Below are positions 16,375 to 24,161 of a DNA stretch of 64,000 nt, piece after piece. The stretch is from NCBI GenBank assembly GCA_034928535.1, contig JAYFOV010000020.1:1-64000 (forward strand). Direction: 5' to 3'. A model generated the notes under the pieces. That model was not told where the DNA came from. It saw only the letters and a list, made by a program, of their open reading frames with translations, and did not search any database. The position numbers and the translations under genes were made by a program. Position 1 is the stretch's first letter, and every line of letters starts with the position of its first letter. Origin of the DNA: CAXXOK01 sp001604115. GTDB lineage: Bacteria; Bacillota; Clostridia; Christensenellales; Aristaeellaceae.

Positions 16375-17484
16375 ATGAAGAAGCGTGGCGCGCTGTTGGG
16401 GGTTGTGCTCGTGTTCTGCTTCGCTTTTCCTCTCGGCATGATAGCGAGGGGCGAAGCAACTATATCCTCTCGCCTTACCCCCATAGAGCAATTGGTGGAC
16501 GCGGCCGGACAGGTGATATTTGCCGACGCTACAGTAGAAGCCGCCATCCGCTTAGCGCTGGCCATACCGGATGGGCCGATTACGGCAAAGCAGCTGGGTA
16601 AGCTGGGGGCGAAGAAAGAGGAGCTGCTCATCACGGTTCCCTCGCCCGCTACGCTTGACCTTTCTGTACTGCAGCTGTGCGTGAAGCTGAAAAACCTGAG
16701 TCTGGATGGAGTCACACCAGCCGACCCGGGTGCGATTTCCGCACTGAAAAGTTTGCAGTACCTATTCATTCGGAACGCGGCAATCAGCGATTATTCATTT
16801 CTGGCCAGCTGTAAGCAACTCGCCGCGCTCTGGATCGGCGGCAGCCCATGCCGAAATATCTCCTTCGTTTCCGACCTACCGAAGTTAAGCAATTTTCACA
16901 TTGATAGCCGGGTACTGGACCTTTCCCCGCTGTACGCGAGTAAGAAGATAGTGGCAGTTTCCATCGGCCAGGCTACTGACGCAGAAGTGAACACCTTACT
17001 GGACAATATGGGTAAGCGCTTGACCTCTCTGGGACTCAAGGGCTGCCCTGTCACCGATGCGACGCTGGAGCGTATTGCGGGCTTGAAGCTTTTAGATGTA
17101 CTGGTCGGCGGCGTACCGCTCGCCAACATTGCCCCGCTATGGCAGAGCAAAACCATACGGGTTATAAAACTATTCAACCTGCAAACAAAGGTACTGGAAG
17201 GGATCCAGGATCTAAAGACCCTGAAGGTGCTGTCGTTGGAAAACATGGAAGGCACGTTGGATCTTTCGCTTTTATCAGCCTTGCCAAAACTTGGACAACT
17301 ACACCTGGACGGCGTTACGCTCAGCACGCTTTCAGGCATCGAATCACTTACTGCGCTTACGGAACTCACACTCGTCAGGGTGAGTGGCATCAAGGATTTC
17401 ACGCCACTTTGCGGGCTTGCCAAACTAAAAGCGTTGTATACGGATATGCCGGAGCGCATGCCAGAAGGCTTACCGCTACAGTAG
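16375..17484 (+). CDS. Secreted leucine-rich-repeat protein
   Basis: The 369-residue protein has a signal peptide (KKRGALLGVVLVFCFAFPLG) ending near ARGEA. About ten degenerate LRR units follow, recognisable as LKNLSLDGV, LQYLFIRNAAISDYSFL, LTSLGLKGCPVTD, LKVLSLENMEG and LTELTLVRVSGIKDFTPL. Such folds bind proteins or ligands outside the cell. No sortase motif, lipobox or C-terminal membrane helix is visible, so it is probably released. ATG 16375 is preceded by AAAGGGAAC. The function is unknown. Its neighbours (recombinase, SHOCT protein) suggest cargo of a mobile element. Confidence 0.8.
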   Translation: MKKRGALLGVVLVFCFAFPLGMIARGEATISSRLTPIEQLVDAAGQVIFADATVEAAIRLALAIPDGPITAKQLGKLGAKKEELLITVPSPATLDLSVLQLCVKLKNLSLDGVTPADPGAISALKSLQYLFIRNAAISDYSFLASCKQLAALWIGGSPCRNISFVSDLPKLSNFHIDSRVLDLSPLYASKKIVAVSIGQATDAEVNTLLDNMGKRLTSLGLKGCPVTDATLERIAGLKLLDVLVGGVPLANIAPLWQSKTIRVIKLFNLQTKVLEGIQDLKTLKVLSLENMEGTLDLSLLSALPKLGQLHLDGVTLSTLSGIESLTALTELTLVRVSGIKDFTPLCGLAKLKALYTDMPERMPEGLPLQ

Positions 17485-17809
17485 AAAGCGGGGCTTCAGG
17501 TGGTGCGGTATTCGGCTGATCGCACTCATCCTGAGTCATAGTTAAACGTGCCATGCGTATGGAAGCAATAGGATCGCTAGACATAAATACCGTCCACGAA
17601 CTTGTGGGGCTGAGCTATGCCATCGCATGCAGTTTACCATATTCATTGCCACGAGGATTTACCTCCCTCTATTATTCGCGCACGGTGCGTCGGCTTCCAA
17701 AGAACAGATATAGCGTACATCCTTATGCACTCACCCGAGCTTTTGCCAAAAGATGACAAGCGCACGGGAATATGTTGAATAGCTTTCAATTTAAGATGCG
17801 CAGTTATGG
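17485..17809. other. Intergenic region, no recognisable gene
   Basis: About 325 bp follow the LRR gene. Short frames exist on both strands, but none has a ribosome site with family-like sequence. There is no obvious terminator. It leads into the left ~196-bp direct repeat. Confidence 0.5.
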
Positions 17810-18005
17810 GGTGGGTGCAAAAATGCACCCGCCCAGAGCATTGGTGTAAGAGTGTCAGGTTCATGGGAATTTCTGGGCGCTATGCGGCTTTGAAAACCAA
17901 CCTCAAAATCATATCGCCAACCCAATAAAAAGCAGAAACCCTTACAATTCAACGCTTTCATCCCATACAAAAAGAACGCCAACCTCGTATCGAGATTGAC
18001 GTCCT
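17810..18005. repeat. Left copy of ~196-bp imperfect direct repeat
   Basis: This copy starts GGTGGGTGCA and ends with GCCAACCTCGTATCGAGATT followed by GACGTCCT. It matches 20251-20447 in the same orientation and at almost the same length (196 versus 197 bp). The ends are well conserved (GAGCATTGGTGTAAG, CAACGCTTT and the terminator hairpin) and the middle is diverged. It carries the tRNA-Ala terminator hairpin but no tRNA. Confidence 0.7.
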
Positions 18006-18029
18006 AATCTGCTCTGATTAGGCCGAAAC

Positions 18030-18269
18030 TTAATTTTGCATCAATGCTCGGAAACCCTTAAAATATGGCGCTTTCACGCACCGATTGTTTGTGGATATTG
18101 GCTGGACATCTTTTGAGAGTAGGCTATTTTGCCCAAATAGAGTTGACTGTCGTACCAAAGCCAAACTATGGGAGAGCAACTCGATGTCGCTTGACGCGCT
18201 TTGCACGCCCTCTGCAGCGGTGATCTTTGACTGTTGTTTCAGTGACCGGGCAGACAAGATGTCCGCCAT
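18030..18269 (-). CDS. Small hypothetical protein downstream of the MFS gene
   Basis: A 79-residue frame begins with ATG 3 bp after the MFS stop codon and reads ADILSARSLKQQSK, then SSDIELLSHSLALV. It has no recognisable domain. Tight spacing after the MFS gene favours co-transcription, but the opposite strand is also partly open and no good ribosome site is seen, so it could be chance. Confidence 0.25.
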   Translation of the reverse strand: MADILSARSLKQQSKITAAEGVQSASSDIELLSHSLALVRQSTLFGQNSLLSKDVQPISTNNRCVKAPYFKGFRALMQN

Positions 18270-18272
18270 GGC

Positions 18273-19541
18273 TTACCGTATCAAACGGATATTATTATCG
18301 TGGAAGAACATAGCTGTCGCAAGCATACCTAAGCACAGCAAGCCAATGTTCAGAACAAAGGGCAGCGCTCTGTCAATGTCACTCAAAAAGCCGCCAATGT
18401 ACCCGAAGGGGACGCTAATCAGCATCACCGTAGTTTGCAGAAGCGCCATGACTCGTGAGCGATCCTCAGGATTGACGTGAATAGCCACCAAGGATTCACG
18501 GAGGGTACTCAGCACGGCAAAACCAAGCGCTTCAAAGGCTAGAGATGCGCACAGGAGCATAGAGCCAAACAGTCCTGTACCTGGAACGCTGATCAAAAGC
18601 AGGGCGCTAATGATCGCACTCAAAAAGCCGCCGTACAAGGGCCATTTCAGGTTGGATTGCTTGATGCGTGACAGTACCGTAAAGAAAAGCGCAATAGACA
18701 GAATGCTTTTAGCCATCGGGAAGATGGGTAGCATTGGGTCGGGAATGCCGATGCGCCGTGAGGCAATGATCTGCCAAAAAGTCATGCCGATCATGGCGGC
18801 AATCTCCACCAGAACGCTGATCACAATAGCAAACAAAGTTCCGGGCGAAGTTCTGATCCGGCTTATAGCACCTTTGTAACCACTTAGCATTTGCCCCCAG
18901 GTCATGCCTTTGACCGCTTCACGGCGGACGCGCCCGATAGCCGTTTCGGTAGAAAACCTGTAAAGCAGAATGAGTTTTAAAGTCATCACCACAAAGGCAT
19001 TTATATACAGCACACGTATCGCGGGGATCAGCGTCATCTTCTCCACAAGGATGGAGGAGATGGGGGCAAAGAGCGCAGATAGATTCCCGGCTATGATGAC
19101 CCAGGAATAAATGTGGGTAATCTTGTCTTTGGGGGCGTCTTCTACCAAGAGGCAATCCCAAGACACGGTGGTGATCTTCATCATACCGTTGAAAAGCGCC
19201 GCTACAGCAAAGAACCAGAAGCCCTGGCTGGAAGCCCAGATCAGGCATGGCACACTCCAAGCCAGAAAATCAAAGAGCATAGTGCTGAACCTGCGCCCGA
19301 ATCTGTCTACGATTACGCCGGAAAGGAACGCAAAGATCATCTGTGAGAACATGTAAATGGATGCCACCAACCCCACCTGGACGTCGCTCATGCCAAAGGA
19401 AAGCATAAACACAGACGCATAGGGAAGGCACAGATTCATTGAAAGGCCCCACATGGGTTCGGTAAGAACACAGGCTCGGGTGTTGCCGCGCAGTTCGGAC
19501 AGGGTGCGTACAAGCGGGTGTTTGAGTAGAAACCGCTTCAA
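18273..19541 (-). CDS. MFS transporter
   Basis: The 422-residue protein has about 12 hydrophobic segments in two halves of six. The MFS motif A is visible between helices 2 and 3 as GVIVDRFGRRFS. A conserved acidic residue sits in SWDCLLVEDAP. It is a secondary transporter of unknown substrate; family relatives are drug or metabolite exporters. The start appears to be a TTG with a weak ribosome site, so the exact N-terminus is uncertain. The gene and the RidA pseudogene upstream of it are enclosed by the ~196-bp direct repeats. Confidence 0.85.
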   Translation of the reverse strand: MKRFLLKHPLVRTLSELRGNTRACVLTEPMWGLSMNLCLPYASVFMLSFGMSDVQVGLVASIYMFSQMIFAFLSGVIVDRFGRRFSTMLFDFLAWSVPCLIWASSQGFWFFAVAALFNGMMKITTVSWDCLLVEDAPKDKITHIYSWVIIAGNLSALFAPISSILVEKMTLIPAIRVLYINAFVVMTLKLILLYRFSTETAIGRVRREAVKGMTWGQMLSGYKGAISRIRTSPGTLFAIVISVLVEIAAMIGMTFWQIIASRRIGIPDPMLPIFPMAKSILSIALFFTVLSRIKQSNLKWPLYGGFLSAIISALLLISVPGTGLFGSMLLCASLAFEALGFAVLSTLRESLVAIHVNPEDRSRVMALLQTTVMLISVPFGYIGGFLSDIDRALPFVLNIGLLCLGMLATAMFFHDNNIRLIR

Positions 19542-19675
19542 AGGATCACTCTCGTTTCTGGCAGGATGATAGCTTTATACCATTTCATTGAAAAACCAAG
19601 CCTTTCGGCCTGGTGATCAAGCATGTGACATCACTGGTGGTGGCGTTGGCGAATCGGCGGAGATATCTTGTAAGG

Positions 19676-20032
19676 CTAGTTTGCTCGATATGCGATGGCG
19701 TCAAGCTGAAATGCAATGCCCTCACGGATAAAAGCCGTCTCATATGCCTTTCTAGCTGGATAGTGCCCATGGAACCGCGCCTTAACGATATCTGTAAGAA
19801 AAGATAGATCTGAGATATCTTTGAAAAGGCAGTCCATTTTTACAATGGATTCCATTGTAAGCCCGACCGATTCCAAACGCTTGTTTAAAACATCAAACGC
19901 ACCATTGATCTAGTTCTCAATAGGTTGGCCTTCGTTCTTCATTAAATAGCTGATAAAGACGAAACCTCCTGCTTCCACAACTCCATTGTGCGCACATTCC
20001 TCGTTTAGTCCTGTTCTTGAAATGTGACTCAT
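19676..20032 (-). pseudogene. RidA-family protein, interrupted by an in-frame TAG
   Basis: Read on the minus strand from ATG at 20032, the frame gives MSHISRTGLNEE, then VVEAGGFVFISYLMKNEGQP and IEN, a TAG at 19915-19913, and then continues INGAFDVLNKRLESVGLTME, DCLFKDISDLSFLTD and AFQLDAIAYRAN. This is a full-length RidA/YjgF protein of 118 codons with an amber stop at codon 40, where a Gln is expected. The rest of the frame has no further lesions, so the mutation looks recent, unless the stop is read through or translation restarts at an internal ATG. Confidence 0.8.
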
Positions 20033-20250
20033 CGTATCGCATCCTAAAATTTAGCCTGTTTGACCATTATAAAGGAGGAGGACGTTATTGGCAAGCCGCA
20101 AGCAAAATCTTGTGCTAAACCTCACAGTGAAAGAACCCAATGCCGTGAGATCTGTATAAGATGATACAAAGGCAAGATCGGAGCGGGGACGGTGGATACG
20201 TACTACAGGCATTTGATGTATGGCGGGACTTGGCGCTAACTGCCACCGAA
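20033..20250. other. Gene-remnant region upstream of the right repeat
   Basis: AAAGGAGGAGG at 20071-20081 is a near-perfect ribosome site followed by a TTG-initiated 23-codon frame (20088-20159, ASRKQNLVLNLTVKEPNAV, then stop). Beyond it, a frame reads GAGTVDTYYRHLMYGGTW, ending at 20239. They look like the start and the end of a deleted gene, but I cannot name it. Confidence 0.35.
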
Positions 20251-20447
20251 GGTGGGTGCATTTTGGTGCATTCACCGGAGCATTAGTGTAAGGGTGCAAA
20301 CTCGATGGTAATTTATGTCATTATCAAGTGCTCGATAAGCGTCCGGCAAAGGCGGGTTAACAGTGTATTGTTCGCTGAAACCCATACAAATCAACGCTTT
20401 TCACCCGAATAAAAAGGACGCCAACCTCGTATCGAGATTGACGTCCT
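20251..20447. repeat. Right copy of ~196-bp imperfect direct repeat
   Basis: It pairs with 17810-18005. Its right edge is the tRNA-Ala terminator hairpin, so this is the likely original site and the left copy a duplicate. The 2.4 kb between the copies holds the MFS gene and the RidA pseudogene. Confidence 0.7.
20411..20447 (-). terminator. Terminator of tRNA-Ala
   Basis: AGGACG and CGTCCT close a long hairpin around CCAACCTCG/CGAGATTGA. On the minus strand it is followed by TTTTT. It begins 4 bp after the tRNA 3' end. Confidence 0.85.
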
Positions 20448-20451
20448 TTTA

Positions 20452-20527
20452 TGGTGGAGCATAGGAGATTCGAACTCCTGACCCCAACACTGCCAGTGTT
20501 GTGCGCTACCAGCTGCGCTAATGCCCC
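20452..20527 (-). tRNA. tRNA-Ala(GGC)
   Basis: The reverse complement folds into a 76-nt cloverleaf. The acceptor GGGGCAT pairs with ATGCTCC and carries the alanine identity pair G3:U70. The D-arm is GCGCAGCTGGTAGCGC. The anticodon arm is CAACA-CTGGCAG-TGTTG with anticodon GGC. The T-arm contains GGTTCGAATC-like GAGTTCGAATCTC. The 3' ACCA is encoded. Confidence 0.95.
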
Positions 20528-20539
20528 GTAACGGATGAT

Positions 20540-20568
20540 AATATATCATATTCTTTTCGGTTTGTAAA
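20540..20568 (-). promoter_or_regulatory. Promoter of tRNA-Ala
   Basis: On the minus strand TTTACA (20568-20563) and TATATT (20545-20540) are 17 bp apart, 13 bp ahead of the mature tRNA 5' end. Confidence 0.8.
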
Positions 20569-20902
20569 GAGGCATTTTGCATTTTTTTGAAGCGATCTTT
20601 CTGCATGCCATGTGCCTTTATATTGCCTTTTGCATGCAGAGTTCTATATACTTCTTTCGCGGCATGCCCTTACCGGAAGCATCGACCAACATGATCAATA
20701 TCGCGTTTTACCTGTTGTCTGTGCATCCGCTTCTGAGGGGGCGCGATGCCCCACTCACACTGCAGTGCGGAAGAAGGCGCAGCGCAGGGCATACTCGCAT
20801 CGCCAGCCTGCGGGTCAGGCGCCCTCAAAGCCTTACGCAGCTAGGGTTTTGGTTGGCTTGGCCTCCTTGATCCAAAATTTTCCTCACTCCCTAAAATTCT
20901 AC
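20569..20902. other. Intergenic region, nothing recognised
   Basis: About 330 bp between the tRNA promoter and the promoter of the structured RNA. Short open frames show no family resemblance. The 20740-20860 part is GC-rich and reminiscent in composition of the dispersed intergenic repeats, but it does not align with them by eye. Confidence 0.4.
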
Positions 20903-20931
20903 TTGCGCTTCTTGTCCCATAACGTTATAAT
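20903..20931 (+). promoter_or_regulatory. Promoter of the structured RNA / zinc-ribbon gene
   Basis: TTGCGC (20903-20908) and a perfect TATAAT (20926-20931) are 17 bp apart. Transcription would start at about 20937-20939, exactly where the RNA's terminal helix begins. Confidence 0.75.
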
Positions 20932-20936
20932 AGCGG

Positions 20937-21148
20937 TGATCGTATTCGGGTCTGTGGTTGAAAGCCGATGCCAGACGCGGGCAAAGCGGTCCACGTAAGC
21001 CGACCAAAGCGTTGGTGAGCATGGCGCGTTCTAGTAGTAAGTCCGACCGGGGTTCGCCCCGAGAGAAGGTACGTAGGGCGCAATCGCGATGAGCAAGCCT
21101 TCCCGTCGGCGAGTGTGGGGTCAAAGACCAGGTCAGCCGTAACGATCA
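20937..21148 (+). ncRNA. 212-nt structured RNA (possibly the raiA motif)
   Basis: Several complementary blocks nest in order. TGATCGT (20937-20943) pairs with ACGATCA (21142-21148), GGTCT (20949-20953) with AGACC (21125-21129), and GCCGAC (20999-21004) with GTCGGC (21105-21110). An internal CGGGG-UUCG-CCCCG tetraloop hairpin lies at 21048-21061. The outer helix begins at the predicted transcription start. No plausible reading frame covers it. Length, terminal helix and Clostridia host fit what I remember of the raiA RNA class, but I cannot confirm the class by eye. It could instead be a cis-regulatory leader of the zinc-ribbon gene. Confidence 0.7.
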
Positions 21149-21176
21149 GACATACAAAATGGAGGAAATCCAAACC

Positions 21177-21458
21177 ATGTACCAGGACAAAACGCTCACG
21201 TGCCGCGACTGTGGCGCTGAGTTCGTGTTCACCGCCGGTGAGCAGGAATTCTACGCTGAAAAAGGTTTCCAGAACGAGCCTACCCGCTGCAAGAATTGCC
21301 GTAGCGCCCGCAAGACCACCCGTGCTGCCGCCCCGCGCGAGCAGTTCGAGACGGTTTGCGCCGAGTGCGGCAAAACCACCACTGTCCCCTTCGTTCCCAA
21401 GAGCGACCGCCCCATCTATTGCAGCGAGTGCTTCGCGAAACACCGTCAGCAGGGCTGA
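21177..21458 (+). CDS. Zinc-ribbon domain protein
   Basis: The 93-residue cytosolic protein has two zinc-binding modules. The first (LTCRDCGAEFVFTAGEQEFY, later RCKNCR) matches the probable zinc-ribbon family found in many Firmicutes. The second (ETVCAECGKTTTVPF, later IYCSECF) is a CxxC...CxxC ribbon also seen in CxxC-x17-CxxC proteins. It may be a nucleic-acid-binding protein; its function is not established. The start at 21177 is 11 nt after GGAGG; the ATG at 21159 overlaps that ribosome site. It lies downstream of the structured RNA and may share its transcript. Confidence 0.85.
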   Translation: MYQDKTLTCRDCGAEFVFTAGEQEFYAEKGFQNEPTRCKNCRSARKTTRAAAPREQFETVCAECGKTTTVPFVPKSDRPIYCSECFAKHRQQG

Positions 21459-21490
21459 TGTAAACGTGCGCGTTTTACCTGCATAGAAAG

Positions 21491-21523
21491 AACCCACCTG
21501 GCCTTCGGCCGGTGGGTTTTTTG
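21491..21523 (+). terminator. Rho-independent terminator after the zinc-ribbon gene
   Basis: AACCCACC and GGTGGGTT enclose GGCC-TTCG-GGCC, giving an almost continuous stem followed by TTTTTT. Confidence 0.9.
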
Positions 21524-21557
21524 CTATACAGCTTGCCTGCGGCTATTGGGTGTTGCG

Positions 21558-21855
21558 TTTGGCTGCCTGCGGCCAGCACCGCTCGCCTCATCGCCGCTGT
21601 GCGGCGGTTCGCTCGCTGCTTTGCTGCTTGGGGACGTTGGGGCGCTGCCACAAACCCCGCAAGGGTCATTGACCCTTGACCCGCCTTCGCTGCGGCGAGG
21701 GGGTTTTGTGTTTGGCTGCCTGCGGCCAGCGCCGCTCGCCTCATCGCCGCTGCGCGGCGGTTCGCTCGCTTCTTTGCTGCTTGGCGACGTTGGGGCGCTG
21801 CCTCAAACCCCGCAAAGGTCATTGACCCTTGACCCGCTTTCGCTGCGGCGAGGGG
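21558..21855. repeat. Tandem pair of GC-rich intergenic repeats (unit ~153 bp)
   Basis: Unit 1 (21558-21710) and unit 2 (21711-21855) are about 90% identical. Each contains CTGCGGCCAGC, CTCGCCTCATCGCCGCTG, TTGGGGCGCTGCC, CAAACCCCGCAA and ATTGACCCTTGACCCGC. The same core recurs at 45006-45117 (inverted) and 52899-53125, and a variant occurs at 42953-43375. The frame through it yields a repetitive peptide (ALPQTPQ, then LDP) that is probably not translated. Confidence 0.85.
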
Positions 21856-21878
21856 CAATCAAGATGCCTGAGCCTTCC

Positions 21879-22442
21879 CTACCGCACATCCTGCGCATAT
21901 TGTGCCCGGGAACCGCCAATCAGCGGGTAGCGCGCATACGCCATCACCACATGCGCCTTACCCACCTGCGCGCCGGGCATGCGAAGCGGCACCGCCACCG
22001 GACGGATGTGCATGCCTACCAACGTGTCCCCCACATCAATTGCCGCATCTGCCTGGATGCTCATGGCCATTGCCGGGTGGGCAAACAGCGCATAGGCTCC
22101 GGCTGCAGTGCTGCCGCCTGCCGTGGGCACGGGGCACACGTTCACCTGCGTCAGCCGCAGCCGATCCAGTGTGGCCTGCTCCATCACCAGCGCGCGGTTC
22201 AGGTGCTCGCAGCACTGGATGGCCGCGTGCAGCCCCAGCGCATTGCATGTGTCCAAAAAGGCCGCAGCCAGCGCCTGACCCAGCGCGGGCACACTGTCAT
22301 GGCCGATCACGCCGCCTGCCACCTCGCTGGTGCTGCAGCCCAGCACCACGGTGGCGCCGGTGTGCAGCTTGCCCTGCGCAAACAGATACCGCACGCACTG
22401 GGAAAGCTGGTCATAGATTGCCTGATACTGTTGCTCCAACAT
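21879..22442 (-). CDS. UPF0340 / TIGR01440 family protein (YwlG-like)
   Basis: The 187-residue protein matches the UPF0340 family: VVLGCSTSEVAGGVIGHDS near the N-terminus, LQCCEHLNRALV-like IQCCEHLNRALVMEQ in the middle, and HIRPVAVPLR with HVVMAYARYPLIGG at the end. These proteins resemble a thiolase-like or MoaB-unrelated alpha/beta fold, and their role is unknown. The ATG at 22442 lies 8 nt from AGGAGG. It starts 2 bp after the SpoU methyltransferase stop, so the two are co-transcribed. Confidence 0.85.
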   Translation of the reverse strand: MLEQQYQAIYDQLSQCVRYLFAQGKLHTGATVVLGCSTSEVAGGVIGHDSVPALGQALAAAFLDTCNALGLHAAIQCCEHLNRALVMEQATLDRLRLTQVNVCPVPTAGGSTAAGAYALFAHPAMAMSIQADAAIDVGDTLVGMHIRPVAVPLRMPGAQVGKAHVVMAYARYPLIGGSRAQYAQDVR

Positions 22443-22444
22443 GG

Positions 22445-23179
22445 TCAAACCTCCTTGGCCGTTGCCTGGGCAAAGGCATACGCGCCAATGCCCGCAGCCA
22501 CCGCCAGGTTGAGTGAATCGATCGCGTCACTATGGGGGATGCGCACTGCCTGCCCCAGCGCTGCATACGTCGCATCCAGCCCGCTGCCCTCATTGCCGAA
22601 CACCAGCGCATAGGGCATGCGCACTGCGCGCACCGCATCCGCAAGGCTCACGGAGCCATCCAGCATGAAGGGGTACAGGGCGTGCGCAGGATGTTCCGCG
22701 CGGTATGCGGCAAACGTATCATACTGCTTGACCCGCAAGGCAAACAGTGCGCCCATGGACGCGCGCACCACCTTGGGCTCAAACACATCCGCCGCCGGGC
22801 GGATGATGGCGATGTCCGCAAGGCCGAAGCCGAGCATCGTGCGCTGGATGGTGCCCAGATTGCCCTCATCCATCGGGTTGACCAGCACCACATGCGGGCG
22901 CTCCGGGCAAAGCGCGGCCTGCCATTTGTCAAACACCACAGCGGCAAAGCAATTCTGCTTGCCGCTCAGGCGTGCCAGTGCCTTCTCGGCAATCTCCTCC
23001 CGCACGCGGTGTTCCCGGCACAGGGCGCGCAGTTTTTCCACACCCTCGCCGCTGGCGCGCTCGCTGAGCAGCAGCCGCGTGGCACGCTCCGGCGCGGCCT
23101 GCATCAGCGCCAGGCTGGGAAACACCCCGGGCGCGTAGCTGTATGGCAGTTCTCCGGCATAGACTTTGAGCGGTGGCAT
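22445..23179 (-). CDS. TrmH/SpoU-family RNA 2'-O-methyltransferase
   Basis: The 244-residue protein has an N-terminal substrate-binding domain and the SPOUT knotted methyltransferase domain. The three motifs are NPMDEGNLGTIQRT, LVFGNEGSGL and IPHSDAIDSLNLAVA. It would methylate a ribose 2'-OH in rRNA or tRNA with S-adenosylmethionine; the target base is not deducible. AAGGAGG precedes the ATG. It is the first gene of a two-gene unit with the UPF0340 gene. Confidence 0.88.
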   Translation of the reverse strand: MPPLKVYAGELPYSYAPGVFPSLALMQAAPERATRLLLSERASGEGVEKLRALCREHRVREEIAEKALARLSGKQNCFAAVVFDKWQAALCPERPHVVLVNPMDEGNLGTIQRTMLGFGLADIAIIRPAADVFEPKVVRASMGALFALRVKQYDTFAAYRAEHPAHALYPFMLDGSVSLADAVRAVRMPYALVFGNEGSGLDATYAALGQAVRIPHSDAIDSLNLAVAAGIGAYAFAQATAKEV

Positions 23180-23351
23180 GGTCGGCCTCCTTTGCGTGAT
23201 TCAGATTACCAGGCACTATGGCTGTGATGTGCGGGTGCAGGCCATGCGCCGCCTTATGGGGCTTTGCCTTGGGAATGTTACAGCAAAAACCTGCCGTTTC
23301 ACCGGCTCAGGCAGAAGCGCCGCGTGGGCACGGGGGTTTGCGCAGGGCGCA

Positions 23352-23957
23352 TCACCCTTTAACAGGCTTGGCTTGCTGGGCAAGAAACTCCTCGCGGGTC
23401 ATGGAATAGCACACATCGTCCAGCACCGTGCCATCCGGCAGGCTGGTCGCCATGCGCAGCACGCCCTCCGGCGCAAAGCCGAGCTTCTTGATCACGCGCT
23501 TGCTGCGGGCGTTTTTGGGGAAATGATATACGGATACGATGGGGCAAGCCAGCTCCTCAAAGGCAAAGCGGAGCACCGCCAGCGCGGCTTCCGTGGCATA
23601 GCCCTGCCCCCAATACGGCTCCCCCAGCACATAGCCCAGCATGCGCACACCGGGCGCATCCCGCTTGGCATCCGCATGCAGGCCAATGGATCCGATCACC
23701 CGTCCGCTGCGCTTTTCCACGATCGCCCACACTTCGCCGCGGTCGATGAAAAGCTGCACCACACGGCGGCTATCCTCCATGGTCTTGTGCGGCGCCCAGC
23801 CCGCCATGGGGCCGACCTCCGGGCTTTGCGCATAGGCAAATACATCCACCGTATCATTCAGGTCAAACATGCGCAGCACCAAGCGCTCCGTTTGCAGCAC
23901 CGGAAACGATGGCGCGGGTTGTGTTTTGGATTTTCTGATCCGTTTGAGCCAGTTCAT
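23352..23957 (-). CDS. GNAT-family N-acetyltransferase (RimJ/RimL-like)
   Basis: The 201-residue protein shows the standard GNAT layout: LQTERLVLRMFDLND at the start, RVIGSIGLH (beta4), the acetyl-CoA pyrophosphate loop GEPYWGQGYATEA, and NARSKRVIKKLGF towards the end. This is typical of ribosomal-protein or small-molecule acetyltransferases. The substrate is unknown. The ATG follows AGGAGGGGAC. It is separated from the DUF975 gene by a 204-bp GC-rich gap in which I see no gene. Confidence 0.88.
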   Translation of the reverse strand: MNWLKRIRKSKTQPAPSFPVLQTERLVLRMFDLNDTVDVFAYAQSPEVGPMAGWAPHKTMEDSRRVVQLFIDRGEVWAIVEKRSGRVIGSIGLHADAKRDAPGVRMLGYVLGEPYWGQGYATEAALAVLRFAFEELACPIVSVYHFPKNARSKRVIKKLGFAPEGVLRMATSLPDGTVLDDVCYSMTREEFLAQQAKPVKG

Positions 23958-24161
23958 GGCGCGTCCCCTCCTGATGAAATGTGATGCGGCATGCCGCTGC
24001 CGCCGGGTGGGCGCGCCGCCGCCCCTGAAGGGCGATCGGTGTATAGGATCCCCGCTGCACAGCCATGCCTGCCGGGCGCGGTGTGCGCAGTGAGCAAAAG
24101 CCCGTGGGTTGTGCCGCCGTCCTGGCCGCCCTGCGGATGGCTGGGGCTGCCCTGTGTAGTA

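Noticed and set aside
17810..20527. Classic attL/attR sites of a tRNA-targeting integrase
   Set aside because: Such integration duplicates the tRNA 3' end, but the left repeat carries only the terminator hairpin and downstream sequence, and no tyrosine integrase is visible.
21558..21855. A repetitive protein encoded by the tandem GC-rich repeats
   Set aside because: The open frame exists only because the repeat unit length (153) is a multiple of three. The same repeats elsewhere (212 and 151 bp) break frame, and there is no start signal.
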